In this document: piece by piece, positions 26,201 through 40,095 of the stretch | Layout of the letters: every line of letters starts with the position of its first letter | How positions within the stretch are numbered: position 1 is the stretch's first letter | Source: Apteryx mantelli | Lineage: Eukaryota; Chordata; Aves; Apterygiformes; Apterygidae | DNA length: 64,000 nucleotides | Direction of reading: 5' to 3' | NCBI RefSeq assembly: GCF_036417845.1 | Contig: NC_089978.1 | Coordinates: forward strand, 141,602,288 to 141,666,287 | The notes under the pieces: model-generated | What the model was told of the DNA's origin: nothing | Seen by the model: only the letters and a program-made list of their open reading frames with translations | Databases searched by the model: none | Translations under genes and position numbers: made by a program

Positions 26201-26871
26201 ATTCTTATTATAATAACCACCCACAAGTACCAAGGAAGTACATGATTTGTAGCCTGACATATAAGGCTGAATAAAGAGGCTGAACCTTTGGGTACCGGTA
26301 AATATTGGGCTAAAAACTTTTTCAACCCCATTCAAGCCTTGGCTTCATTAATGACTAGCATAAAACAAATAAAAATATTTGAACAGCTTGCCTTTTAACT
26401 CCAAGAAACAACCCATTAATTATTCTTATATGATGAAAATTTATTATGGTTGAGGGGCCAGAAAAATGGGTAACATCTCATGCCTGAACAATGTCACCAC
26501 TTTTGAGACTTTTTTTTGTTTTAAACCCAAACTCAACCCAGATCCCTGCTATTGGCCTGCAAGGGTGCATTTGTGGTTCCATTTTATGAAGGATACAACT
26601 CAGAGGAAGTTTGGTGGGCTAGAGGGAGAGAAAAACCCTTAACAAGAAGTCACATTTACTTTGAGAGGCTGACACAGACCTCAGTCCGAAAGACTGGAAC
26701 CCACCACAACACAAGTCTTATTTAAAACATGGTAGCACAGGCTAGAAGTTAGGGAAATGACAGAGAGGAGGGAGAAATTTCTGCATTTTTTCCACCGTGT
26801 GGTAAAATTTATTTCACTTTACTTTCTGATATTCAGGGCCTGAATAATATAATAATACAGTCTTATCTCAA

Positions 26872-26898
26872 TTTCTAGCTTATTTGATAAGCTAGAAA
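26872..26898. repeat. Perfect 12-bp inverted repeat with 3-base loop
   Basis: TTTCTAGCTTAT, TTG, ATAAGCTAGAAA: a perfect hairpin arm of 12 bp around a three-base loop. It lies in BORCS5 intron 2, in AT-rich sequence. It could be a cruciform-prone site or a product of replication template switching. Confidence 0.85.
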
Positions 26899-29800
26899 AA
26901 TAACCCTAGTCAGTTGGAGAATAAAGAAGCAATTTAGCATAATATAGTCTGTAATCTGCCCTCTGAAACACTTCAATAAATTCAAAAATTAGGAGAAAGG
27001 AAGGAGTAGTAGAGATCTTGTTTCATGTCTTTTGGTTTTCATGTTAAGAAGATAAGGGGGGGGAATCAAAAGCATCAAAATAGATAGCATCAAAACAGTT
27101 TCTAAACAAAAGGTTTGTGAACAGAGTCAGCAACTTTTATTTATTTAACCACAGTTCCTTCAAGATAGCTTTCCAAAGAAGAGATTAATTCCGCTGCTTT
27201 TAGGAATAAAGCTCTAAACCATTAGCTTAATCTGTTTGGTTTATCACCACTTTTGGAAAATAGCTAAACCAAGCAGTGAATCAGAGAGCAGAATATCAAA
27301 TATTTGCACGCAAACCCACGGAGGTGCAAGCACACGAGTCAAACCAAGACAGAGTTTCCGCTCCTGGCATTGCAACGCCACACGCTGCTGCTTTAGGGCC
27401 ACCTTCCTGTCCTGCTCTGTATTTCCAAAGCAGAGAGCTCAACCTCACAGGGCCTAGCACATTTCAAGGGAAACCCAAGCTACTGGGTAAATTCTTTGCT
27501 CGTTATCTTCTCCACATTGAGTCCAAAACCTCATTTGGTAACATGCTTGCCTTAAAACCATCAAGATAAGTGTTTCATTAGTTCTGAAGTACCTTGCCGC
27601 AAAAGTTAGTTTGAACAAGCCCAGTGCCAGATGTTTCAAGATGAAAATCTTTTTGAGAGATTTATGGAGAATGACTTGGTAACCACAGTCATAAGTCTGT
27701 GCACTTAAGCATTATTCAATCACACAAGGTTGCAGCTCTACAACTATTAAAGCTGATCTCAGCTGGCCCTGATGTGACCTCATTTCACATCTCAGGAAAG
27801 TTCTCTCCCCACCAGCCCTGATGCCTGCCTGATCCCACGATAAGCCAACTGAGGCTCCTAGACTGCCAGAAAGTAGTTCTTTTTTATTTCCCAGATAAGT
27901 TTTTGCCAGTTCAGCAAGCCTGGGCTAGATAAGCACCAATGTAGGCACAAAGGAAGGGTCAGTGTCGGGCAGTCAGGGGAACAGGAACAGCACAGGGCCA
28001 CAGCAGTCCCCAGTTACATCACTCCAGAATCACAGAATTTCTGTGTTAACAGAAGTGGAAAACATACTCAAGTTCAAAATGACCTAACAGCTCATCTAGA
28101 GCTGTATAGGAAACTCAGGACTGTTTCCAGTAGAATTGTTGCATTCCTTGGTTATGCCAATCACCCTATTCCTGTCTTTCATCCTGAAACTGCACTTATA
28201 TGGAACAGACAGCAGAGATGAGTTGCCCATGGCCACTGGTTAAAAATTAATCAGACATTGGAAAACAAAGCTTCATTTTCTCCCGTTTCCAAAAGTATAC
28301 CTGACATATCAATATTTAACAATTTCTCCATTTTCTTTTGTCCTGTATGCACTATCCTTCTCTTTTCCTATTGCACATTGACCATGATGTTGCATGAGCG
28401 CAGCCTATTTTTAGCCAATTCACCTAACCAGTTTTCTGTTTCTCTAGACACAAACCTTTTTTGCATCAGTCATACTGCCGAGGTAAAAGTGCCTGTATGT
28501 CTAATTCACTCTTGTTGACTCACTGCACAGTAAATACACTGTATTTTAATTTAAATTAAAAAAAATGTGATGCATTCAAAATATTAACCAAGAGATCTGC
28601 AACTTTGTACATTCTTTTCTGAGGTGGCAGTAATGTAAATACAACACTGATTTTCTTTCCACAGGTAAGAGCCATGATGTGGAAAAATAAACATACTTTT
28701 CCCACACTTGTCCCATTGCCTTGCATTAATGGCTAGGTTGAGTCTCTACATTCTTCACCCAAATAAAGACGCAAACATTGACCCCAGAAGTAATTGGATT
28801 GAAATACTAATAATGGCATTTGGCATTTAAAATAAAGAATGGGAAGTCTAAACACACCACTGCAGCTCAATCATCAGTTGCCAAACTACAGATCATTAGA
28901 CAAAAGAAAATTCATGCATTGCTTGTTTGTTTTTATATTTTGGTCAGAATTTCTTACAGTAGAAAAACCTGTGTTTCCAAAAAAAAAAAATATGTGGGAC
29001 AATTAAATTTAAAAGTTGATTTGGAGAAAGTCAAGGCCAACATCACCAAAACACCGCTGCCTTCCAGATTCGCTAAGCCCAGTATCTCCCTCTGCCACTG
29101 CAAAAAGTCAGGCATATTGGTAGGTTTAAAATAGAAGAATCATGTAAAACAGACTTTCTGCATTTTTAAAAATGAGTCTAAACCCATTCTTGACAACTGA
29201 CAACTCTTTTCAGCCTCTGCATTTTATGTCAGAAAAATTTGGCTGTTTTCAGCACTTCAAGTCTGTTAATTCATTTCCTGCAGTACCTTCAGTTTCAGAT
29301 ACATTGATTTATTCACATGCTAATCCTCATTAAACATCAGTGTTACAACATCCATTTTAATACTGATCAAATCCCATATTTATTACAGTTATAATGAAAA
29401 CAACCTAGCAAATGCAAGACTTAGGTTTATACCAAGTGCCTAGTCAACCTCCAGAAGTTTCTAAGTTTTAGCAAACTAAATCTCTGAAATGCTTCACATG
29501 CCTGTATCAACATCCCATGATAGTTGATTCCTCCCTTTCCCTGTCAGCAACCCACCCCTACATGTCTATAGAACTACATTACACACAGAACAGGACCCCA
29601 TATGAACCTAATTACTTTTTTCTAACTTTTTTTTTTAACTAGATGGAGCACAAATCTTATTTGAGATTTTAATTAAAGTTTTGTAAGTGTCAGAGGCTCT
29701 TTCACATAAAGGGTATGTTCATGTGAATTCCAGAGTAGCAGATAATTTTTAAAAGCAGAGCTCTAAAATCCCTGTCATTCAAAGTAGTAGCTCAGCAGCG

Positions 29801-31920
29801 ACAGTTTACCAGGTCACAGGGAACAGCTGTTTCTTTCATAGCAGAAGAAAACTTTGCTAACGAATATCATTAGCTTCATCTCTTGGCCTCAAAGATACCA
29901 GCAGATGCTCGATACCCAGGTAGTAAGACAGAAGACTTGAGAGCTAAGCAAGAACAGACGCACTCATGCACCTTCATCTCCTAATGCAGGACAGCAGGTA
30001 GGCAGCGTATATGCATAAAGTTGCTCCATCAGCAGCAAGGTCATATGAGACACTAAAATAAACGCATAAGACATTTTATTCTTCTCTTTTTATTGGTCAT
30101 CGGGTAAGAAGCTGCAAGTATTGCCTAACATCTACACAGCAATTTGTCCATGCCAGGATCACAGTTAGTTTAATTAGACTCATGGTGTGAAAAATCCATC
30201 TATCAAAACAGCCATCTGGACCCTTGAAATGATTACAGCTGGGGACCAATTTAATATGTGAACCAAACTCTAAAATTCATATCTCCTGTTGTCTTTATTA
30301 GAAAAATAAGCAAGTAAATGCCAACTGCCTGCAGTGAAGCTTACTCATACCACCCTGCATTTGTTACTGTGTTTTGTTTTGCTGGGGAGACCCCAAAGAC
30401 AACATGGGCAAAAAAAAGCAGTCTGTGGGTTTGCGCTTTTTGTAAGTTCTGTGTAGCCAAATTCAGGCAATAGGCCAAACAGTCCACAGAAGTCCAAGAT
30501 ACAGCCAAGTTTCCTTCATCTTTGAAGGAGGGTCCTGCAGCATTGTATGCACTAGGGCTGACCTAAGTGAATCCATGCTGGCACCTCAAGTCTCTGGACC
30601 ACCCTGCGTTAGCAAAAAGGAGAGGTACAATCAATTCCATTTTAAAGCTCACCTAGGCTCTTGGCTCCAAAGAGCACACAAAGCCGCGCAAAATTTAGAT
30701 GCTTGCCTGATACAGCAGTGAGTTTGCTTCTGCCACCAAACACCTGCACACCCAAGCACACTTCAGAGCTTGGGAATGATTTCAGATAACAAAAATCTAC
30801 GCAAACATTCAAGAAAAGAAACAAAGCCTCTCAACCACCAGCATAGGCTTCCTCAACTACCTTCTCTACCACAGAATATAGTAAGACAGATGGGTAACCA
30901 AGGAAATGTAGAACAGGGGAGAATTTCAACCCACTGCAATGAAAGCAGCTCAGACACTATCCAAATTGACTCCAAATTTCAAGTAATTCTAGAACTGGTG
31001 ACAGCAACCCTGGACAGGAGGTAAGAGAAACCAACAGGGTAGATATTCTGCTCTACATCATCTTGTTTGTACAAATCTAAAAACAAACATCTGCTTCCAT
31101 TCCGATCATCTACTTTCTGCTACTTTTATACCACAGAAACAAACAAGATTCAATCTCAGGGGAGGTAAAGCAACTTGCATTACTTAAAAAGAAGTTACAT
31201 CTCCAGTATCTCTTCCATTTCCTATTAAAGATAAAAATTCTATTTACTCAGATGAAATCAAAAGGCCTAATGTACAAAAGGAAAATCAAAACCTCCTCTT
31301 CTTCCATCTAACTTTCCCTTTAAGTTTAAACTTCACTTTGCTGACAGAGGGATAAAAAGTGATAAAACCCTAACCAACCTTCTGCCCATCATCCTTTTCA
31401 GCTGGCTGAATATTCAGACATTCATTCCTTGCAAAGAGATATCAGTAAGCACTAAAGCATCACCACCTTTCTGGCAATTTTATTTGTGGTCGATATCATA
31501 TTAAAATGAGTGGTTTAAAAATATAAGCAATTTTACTTAAAATTTGAAAAACAGGTCATCAACAGGCACTATGTATTATCCCATTAATACCCACCTCCTG
31601 CTTCTTAGAGCTCATTGTATCCTCTCTTTGGGCTCACTCAGGCAGAACAAAAGCAAAGGGATACTCACTGACACACAGCCAAAAGAAAGTTATTAGGTTT
31701 TTTGAAGTCTCGGCTGATCACTATGACTTATAATGCCAATCCATAAGATGATCACACTGTCCAGACAGCTCTCTCAAAATCCCATTTACCCTGCCACAAT
31801 CACAAACTGTATCTGCAATGCAACAGACTCCAGGTCACGTTTTAATGTGTAATAGGCCACAGTACAGCTTGCATTGGCCAGAGTTACAATTGTAAAAATC
31901 TCCTGTCCTAGAAGGATTGT

Positions 31921-31938
31921 CCACACACACACACACAC
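31921..31938. repeat. CA microsatellite (about 8 units)
   Basis: An uninterrupted run of CA dinucleotides, within BORCS5 intron 2. Confidence 0.9.
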
Positions 31939-33202
31939 TCAAAAGACTCCATGGTGGTATAATAATAGAAGAAGCACAGTTAAGAGATGATCACTTGTCT
32001 GGGCCAGGTAGCATCCAAGACAGACAGGGATCCTTTGGGAGAGGGTTTTTCTCTGCAGTCTGCTCTTGTTTTGATTTGAAACATGGCTTCCCATCCCTCT
32101 TGACTGGCACACAAGTTCAGAGAGCGTTTGCACAAGCAGGGCATTTTAAATGAGGAAGCTAAGACTCCAGTAATTTTATTCCAAAGTCCGAGTGCTGAAG
32201 AAGCATGTCTTGCAAGGCATCTCACTTTGAACACCAGGGAGATCAAGGGGAGGGGCACACACACAAGTGATTTTTTGTGGTGTCTCACTGAAGACAAGTT
32301 TAGGCAAGCATTAAGGTAACCTTAACACTTGCCTACATGAGCATTTTAATTTTGAAAAAGCAGTTACATGCAGCTCGGTTAGAGCTTCAAGTTTCTGGTA
32401 AGCTGCCAACACCTCCCCGAGCAGCAAAAGGGTTGGTCACCCTATAATAAAGCACAACCTTCAGTTGATGTCCAGATGTTTTGGTACACACCTCCCATTA
32501 ACACATAAATCCCTTGCAAAGTCAAAGGACTTTTGCCAGCATTATAGAGTCCAGACAAGATGTCTCAATGACATTTCCAAGGCAATAGAGATGAAGATTC
32601 AAGACATACCCCTTCCACCTTCCCTTTCTAACATACAACTTGGAAATTAGCAAAGCATTGGACTTTATGCTGAGTAGACACATCTGATAGATACAACCAT
32701 TTTCCCCAAACATAAGTGTTCATTTAAGTGAGAATAGCTCAGGGAAGGAGGGGGAGAAGAGCCTGCAATTTTAGTTCATCACTTAATATTCACATAATTT
32801 CTTCTCCTTCTTTCCCCCTTCTCATTTCACTTCTCTCCTCCCCACTAGTTAAAGGGTCTCAACTCATGCTGTGTTGTGCACTGTGCCAGCAACAACAGTT
32901 TGGAGGGCTGGCACTGAATTGGAGAGAAGAGCTGATTGAGCTAGGTTTTTTGTTTGGTTGGTTTTTGTTTTGTTTTTTTCTGAGGGGCCAGGGGAGGCAA
33001 GAATGCTATGATTGTTTTCTAGCCATATTGGTTACACAATTCCATTCCCTATGCAGCAAGGACAACATTTTTACCAGAGCAATGGGCCACCGGGGAAAAG
33101 CCTACTATGTACAGCATCACATCTATTTCTTGGGATGAGAACACTTCAGCCTTCAACACAGTTATGATCAAAACAGGTCTGCCAGGAAAAAATACTGTTA
33201 AC

Positions 33203-33280
33203 TCCATGTTACAGATGAACTGAGGCAAGGACCAGTAGCCATCAACAGGAACTGAACCTCAAGTGCTTCCATCTGAATTA
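33203..33280 (+). repeat. MIR/CORE-SINE-like ancient repeat fragment
   Basis: It reads CCATGTTACAGATGAACTGA then GGCAAGG, and further on AGGAACTGAACCTCAAGTGC. The order of a 'ttacagatg.aactgaggc' block and a later 'aggaactgaaccca' block matches the layout of MIR-like elements, with the middle shortened. Confidence 0.4.
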
Positions 33281-34924
33281 CTGTCAATTTATACATTCAT
33301 CATCTTACCACACACTCTTAGAAAAGGGCTAGTATCAACAGCTGAAATTAAGTGTAGCAAAAAGAAAATAATTTTTTTTTCTGAAGATAAGAAAAACTTC
33401 CAAAAGATGTTACCATCTACTCATACCAGACCCACTACTGTTTCAGTCTGTAGTCACCTCTCAGTCACCCACTGCAGGGCTCAGCTCACACGAAACACCA
33501 TAGCTCCAGTTGGTACCAAATCAAGGCTACTAAGACCTAGGTCACTTCCTACAACTGCAACAAGAACACAAATGTTAAAGAAAAGCTTAAGAAGAAAGCA
33601 GTTTTCCATGTACTTTAAGAATACTCCCAGGTGTTTTCCAATCCACCTAGTAATTTTTTTGTGTTGCAGTGACACCTGGTGGCAGCTGCCTTGACTGTCG
33701 TCTTCAAATCAGCATTTAACAAAGAATAGGGGGGTAAAGAAAAGCGCATCAGAAAATAGAGAAACAAAGTTGCAGCCCTGCATTTAAGGATTGCCGCCGA
33801 GCCTTGTTACCTTGAGGCATGAGGCGCACACGTCCTCCCCTCGCACAGTGCTAGCAGAGATTGCTTTTGGCAGCCTCCAGTGTTACCCCTCGACTCACCA
33901 GTTGCAGCCCCACAGATGGCAATTCAAAGGCAGCAGTACTCCACCCACGGCGAGACCACCATCTCACCGTACCTTTCACTTGGGTGCAGCACATCATTGC
34001 CAGGCTGAGATAATATAGCAAAAAACTCCACGAGTTTTATCGACTGAGCTTCTCGGGTCTTTCACCGTAGTGCTGAACTGCGCTCCAGTCTTCCTGTCTG
34101 TACAGAAATCACACAAGTGACTTCTAAAGGATATTCCCACTCTATCAGCTGGAGAGCTGCAGCCTGCAACCAGAAAATCCCACTTTTCCTTGCATTAGTA
34201 GACTCACCTAACACTTCAGAAGCCAAATTTCTATACGCACCAGCTATTGAAAGGAAAAGAAGTGCATTCAGTCTCATTTTTACAGTTTGTTCTTAAATAG
34301 AATCCCATTTTCATTTGATAAAAATAGCATTTTAACAGCATTTGCACTTACTTTTGCCCTTCAACTCTTCACCATGTGAAAAACCATATTGGTACAGGGC
34401 CTCAAACCAACTCAGAGTGGCTCTCTAATACAACTGGCAATCAGGCAGGAGATAATGCATTGCGTGACATTTTACACTTAATGCACACATCAGTGCCAAC
34501 TAGGGCAGAGGTCTTCTCTGAAATTGTGTGCTAGAGTAACAGTTAGCAAATACTCTGGTGCATGAGAGAACAAGACATGTGAAAGAAAGGTAAAAGTAAC
34601 CAGGAACTCAACTGACATGCACAAAAAGAAAACCTCAAAGAAAAAACTCCACAAGCATCCGAGACATCAGTTCGCATAAGGCACTTATATCACCCCAGTG
34701 CAATTTTCAGAACTTGTCAGGTGTCCTAATATTGCTGGAAGGTAAGAGCTTCTACAAGAAAATCTTCCCTACAGAACATGACAACGATGACCACAGTTTT
34801 ATGAAGGCTGAGTAGCTTCTCAATAGCACCTCTCTCATGCCAGGGGCTGTTTGGAGCCCCTTAGCTCACTACACATGGCCCAGGTAGTAGCCAAGACACG
34901 CGATGTGTGAGAGATGTATATTTA

Positions 34925-34949
34925 CGTGTGTGTGTGTGTATATGTATAT
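34925..34949. repeat. GT/TA compound microsatellite
   Basis: About seven GT units followed by TATATGTATA. Confidence 0.85.
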
Positions 34950-36513
34950 CTCAGAGTAAAGGTATAGCTATGGTTATTTAATACAGTGTGCAAAGGTAAG
35001 TGAGCACAAAACCCCTAGGGATGTCCCCATCTTTTGAATACTCAGATCCCTTGGAAGTCTAACTATGGGGACATCAAATCAAAGTCTTAATTGTGCAACT
35101 TCTCTCAGTCTCCAAAATGTGTTTATCACTGTTAAACTTCAAAGATCAACCTCATCACTCTACCATATGAGCATAAACTATACAAAAACATACACTGCTT
35201 TGGGACAACCACCTTAGCTCTGCTAAAACCAAATGGAGCTTTGCTTTTGATTTCAGTAGAGTCACCATTTCACCCTGAACATCCGTTATTTAAATAAGCT
35301 TTGCAGTGCGTACATCTGTCACTGCCCTTTCTTTGCCTGATGCAGTCCCTTTTCTGACAACTGCCCCAGGATGCAGGCTTCCAAGTTCATTTGTCCCGCA
35401 TATTATTGGTGGAGTGCTCACGCATTACTACAGCGTGCAATAGAATTCAAATTCCTACTAAACATTACTAGTAGTAATTTTGTTACTACTGCAAGTTGAA
35501 AGGAAGGAGGTCCAGAAGTTTACCCACACACTCAGAATTTAATATGTAATCTGCAATAGTGCATTTTTTGGCCTATGCATGCAAGTGTGCTGACAGCCTA
35601 GCACACCATGATCAGGCTCATGTGAAAACCAGAGTAAATATTATAAAATTCACAGCATGTCAGACTTCAGTGTTCAAGTCAAATGAACCACAAAACTTCT
35701 ATTTTCCTTTTTGTTAAGCTTCCCTAAGAAAGAAATAGAGGTAGATCAAATCTGATTCAAAACATGAAGGTTTTAACACACTGAGCTTGCTGACCTGCGC
35801 ACTATTACTTGGTTGCTGATTTCACTTACATAATTATACACAGAACATGATTAGGCTAAGCTCCCACCACAGTGTTTTGATAACAAGATTTAGGGCTTGA
35901 GCAGACTTGTTTCACTTCTACCTTAATGATCCTTTTATCTCTTTATAATTTTAATAAGTCAAACTCTTAATTAGAAAGAGCAGAGGTTATAATCCACATA
36001 AGACTTTCTGGAATCTATTTTTTCTGCTAACAGTGTCTGGAAGGGGAAGTAAAGACAGAGCAGAGGTTTTGAATGAGGTAATGCTATGGAAAATGTATAG
36101 TTAACCATAAACAGGCAGTGAATATAGAAGTATCCACTCACCCTTTATCTTGACCACGTTCACCTAACTGAATCAGCACCCATAGCAAAAGTCAAGAACT
36201 GCAGACTTTGGGTGTTAACAATTTACATTGTGCCTCTTAGTTAACCATAATCTTTCTCAATGAACTAAAGTGAAGTCTTCTGAACAGATAAACTCCTATT
36301 AGGCAACATGTGTTTACAAAACCTAAGATTCAAAAGCAATCCCTTGCAACACTGTTGCTAGACCAGCAATCAAACATGAAGCATTCCAGAAATGGCCACC
36401 AGTCAAGACAAAATAACATAAAAACAGAGCAAAGTGGCATCACCACCAAAAGCAAATTAGATTGAAAAAAGTGTGAACCAAGTGATGAAAATTAAGGCAT
36501 GCATGTACTTTTT

Positions 36514-36553
36514 ATACACACACACACACATATACATACATATATATATATAT
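36514..36553. repeat. CA/TA compound microsatellite
   Basis: ATACACACACACACACACAT followed by ATACATACATATATATAT and TAT. The alternating purine-pyrimidine run of about 40 bases makes it the longest dinucleotide tract in the window. Confidence 0.9.
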
Positions 36554-37839
36554 CTGTAAATGTGTGCTGAGGAATCATTAATCTATCCTTTACAGCATGG
36601 AAGAAGAAAAAATACTGAAAAGAAATGTTATGCCCTTGTGCATACCTGCAGGGCAGGGCTGTGGACGAATGAGGTTTAAATAGTGTAGTGTACTCAGCAG
36701 ATATTTTCTGTCAACAAGCTATGTACCCACCAGGAAGCATGCAACCCACTGACTTCTGCTGGGAAGATACCTCTGGAGGAAAAAGCATCATGTTACAGGA
36801 CTCAAATAGGGACTTTGGGACAAAACATTTTGGTTCTTTGGGGGGCAGGAGGTTGGCATTTGGGGGTGCAGGGAGCATCACAGAAGCTTTTTAGACATTG
36901 TTACTTCCTGCTTTCTATTGACAGTTTCACTGATTCCTAATGGAGTTAACAGCAAAATGATCTTTGACACACCTGACTGATTCTCTTACAATTTACTTTG
37001 ACTATTCAACATCACAAGACAGGGCAGACTTCTTCATAACTGCAGTGACCATTGATGAGGGCAAAGGAGAAATCTGTAATATTTCTAAGCAGACAAAAGC
37101 CCCCTTAAAACATTTTCAAACACAATTACTGCTCATCTTTTCCTCCAACACAGCAGATATTTCTCATTAAGAAAAATTTTGCTTCAGCATCTGTGGCCTT
37201 TTGTATGCACCTCTGCCTGAAGATGCCTATGTTGCTCATTGCCATAGTAATTATAGACACGAGTCCCCTATCCCTGTGCCAGAGCTCCCCTCAGGAGCTC
37301 TGTCGCCATTTCTGATTCCATCACTTCTCTGATCTATAAATCATTGCAGTCCCTGTGTGACAGACATATCCCAGACAATCTTCTTGCTACAACACAATTA
37401 TGTTCCCAGTATGGCTACAAGTCCCATGTTCCTGCCTAGTAAACAAAATATTCCATGATACTAATGACCAAAAGAATACAACAAAAGTAAAATGAGCAGG
37501 AAGTACCATTGTGGCCAGCTAAAGAGGAGAGAACCACACAGCACCAGGAGCTTGCTTCCATTATATCCCCATCTTTCTCCAACCCCATGCACCTTACAGA
37601 AGGGAGACTTACTCTTCAGATTGTACCAGTGAAACTCAATGCACTGTGTCCCTACAGGAGCAGTTTTGGAGGTTAATCACTCCAAAGAACTTGGAATTAC
37701 CGTTATTTGGAATTATCGTCTCTGATCTCAGTCAAGCTGCAATAGTGAACTACATGCACATATCCTATTCACATTTGCAACAGGAACGCTTCTTCGCATA
37801 CAAACTTGATTAATGTAAGTGTAAGGTTCAACAGATGTA

Positions 37840-37872
37840 GATACTTCATAGAGAAAGATACTCATAGAGAAA
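37840..37872. repeat. Short tandem duplication, period 16-17
   Basis: GATACTTCATAGAGAAA is followed directly by GATACTCATAGAGAAA, differing by one T. A second short tandem pair (TTGGAATTACCGTTAT / TTGGAATTATCGTCTC) lies about 150 bases upstream at 37691-37722. Confidence 0.75.
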
Positions 37873-38284
37873 GAGGCACCAAACAGGGAAGGCAGGAATA
37901 GAAATTTCACCTTTCAGTCACAGACTTAACCAAGCAGCAAAGCAACACACAACCTAGCAGAGGAGCTTCAAATGAGCAAGACAAGGAATGCTTCATTTAC
38001 ACCCAGTGAGCCTGTTTCCCGAAGAAAAGTAGACAAATGAGAAGAAAGGGAGACTAAAATCTGTCCAGATTTAGGTGACTGGAGGCCCTAGAGGACTCAG
38101 GAGAGATGTGCTCTAGACGCTTTCCTGGCACAAGCTTATCCTGTGTCCTAGAAAGATTTGCCAGAGACACTCCAATAGAGCACACTAGCTCCCACAGCTA
38201 ACCATCCAGATTCACAGTCCCAAACACTCTCCCAGCTGGTGTTGAGCATACTGCTTGAATAGTACTCAAATGCAGACTCAAATC

Positions 38285-38348
38285 TCTCAAACAGTAAAAA
38301 GGAATTAGCCCAGGTCTCCAGTTCCTGGACAAACCCTCTGACCACTGA
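38285..38348 (+). repeat. 3' part of an ancient SINE/LINE-like element
   Basis: The string TTAGCCCAGGTCTCCAGTTC, then CTGGACAAACCCTCTGACCACTG, resembles 'gaacccaggtctcctgactcccagtccagtgctctaaccactg', the common terminal module of an ancient amniote repeat. The first half of the element is not evident upstream. Confidence 0.4.
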
Positions 38349-40014
38349 GAAACACATGGAAATAGGACATCATCATTCTCCTTTTCTCTTCCAGCTATCT
38401 TTTGAAAGGCAAGCTCCTGTTCACAAAACTGAGGCATTTCCTAGGTTCTGTTTCCAGAAGCATGTTCAGAGTCACGAAACCAAAATGGAGAGAGGCAGCT
38501 CTCTAATACAGACTACTGGCCCACAAGTCCAAAAACAGGTAGAAGTGCACTCACATTCTTATCCTGGTAACTTCTTTCTGCCTAGCATGCTCATTTTCCT
38601 AGAGCTTTTTCTGAGCGCTAAGCATGGAGTTCATGCAACTAATTTGGATGTGAGAAAGTCTGCGAGAGTCCAACAATGCTGCTGAGGGCTGCTTCTTGTT
38701 GGCGCTGGGCCAGAATTAAAAAGGATTGAAGTATCACAGCGCTTAGAGACTTCCAGGAATACAATTCCCTAACCTGCACTATGAGCTAATATTTCCCTAG
38801 ACAGTAAATGAAACAAATAGCATTCAGTGTGGTAAGGGAGAGAAGAGAGGATGCAAATCAGCCAGTAAGAAATGCTGAGGAGGAGGATGTGACAAAATCC
38901 ATCTCGCTTCATTCCATGAGATTTGGACTCTGAATACTTCTTTCCTCTCCCCCTACACGCTGCTCCAAAAAGAAAAAATACATTGAATTTTCGCAAATGA
39001 GTAGTTCTCTGCTTGTAAAGTGACCTTGTATTAAGAGAATTATACAGGGATTTCTGCTTTCTAGCTTTCCTAACTAGCTGCCTAACACAAGCTTAAGTTT
39101 GCTGATACTGGAAGACAATAGAAGACTGGCATAGCACAGGCACAGGAGTACAAATTTCACCACTGTTGTCTCACAAGGCACTTCTCAGCATCTCAATAGG
39201 CTCTTCTACTGAAGATGTGCACCAGCTACAATAAAAACATCACTGTCAAGTCTTCCCTTCAAATCATACTGAGAAAATATTGCACTCATTCTGAACCTAT
39301 CCTGCAAGATTTTCTGCCACATCAACTTTGGGCTCCTTCTCACACCACTGTCAAGTAAACCATGCTTTTCAAAGCAAATGCTTTGGCTTTTGCTGTGCAA
39401 AATACCTTTCTTGATAAATAATGAAGCAACATAAATATGGATAACAAGCAGCATGGTAAGAAAATACACCTCAGTGGATTAGTCCTAATCTGTTCACTTA
39501 GTTCTAATTCATGCCTGATGGATCTTTGCTTAATGGGTCCTTAAAAATATTAATGATAAAAATGCTACAACCCTGCCAAGCAACCTCTTCACATGCTTAG
39601 CTATTCTTACAGCAGCAGTCTTATGTATAGGAAAAGAATCTAATTTTATTGGGCTAGAGCTTGCACCCCAAAATCTTCATATGGCCATAAGCTACAAGAT
39701 GTACACCAAGTATGCTTGACAGACAAAGAAATGATGTGCACCATGAAATTTGCAGATGGGTGAATTCAAAGATCTGCAGAGGTATCGCTTCTTCCCTATA
39801 TGATAGGCCTGGGAATGCAAGCAAGCCTGAAATAACAGGCTCAGCAACCCTTGCTGGCTTGTTTCTTCCTTCTCAGTGCTGTGGCTCAGGAGTTCCTGTG
39901 ATAGAAGACATATTGCATACAATGGCAAATGCAATCAGCAATCTTAGCATAGGACCCATACCTAAACTGCTCATGAGGAGCAGCCACCAGCTAGATATCA
40001 GCACATTGCCTCAC

Positions 40015-40095
40015 ACACAGAAATGATCCCTACTCTCAGAGTTTACAGAGAGCCAGACTAAAACTGCCAACAAGTAGACAAAAAACAAATACAAG
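40015..40095 (+). repeat. Possible ancient LINE/SINE scrap
   Basis: GATCCCTACTCTCAGAGTTT followed by ACAGAGAGCCAGACTAAAAC resembles the module 'atccctgccctcagagagcttacaatctaa' of L2/CR1-type ancient repeats. The similarity is limited. Confidence 0.3.

Noticed and set aside
28025..28105. Possible CR1 3' terminus (AGAATCACAGAATTTCTGTG ... AGCTCATCTAGAG)
   Set aside because: The order of words vaguely recalls the CR1 tail, but too many intervening bases differ to support it by eye.
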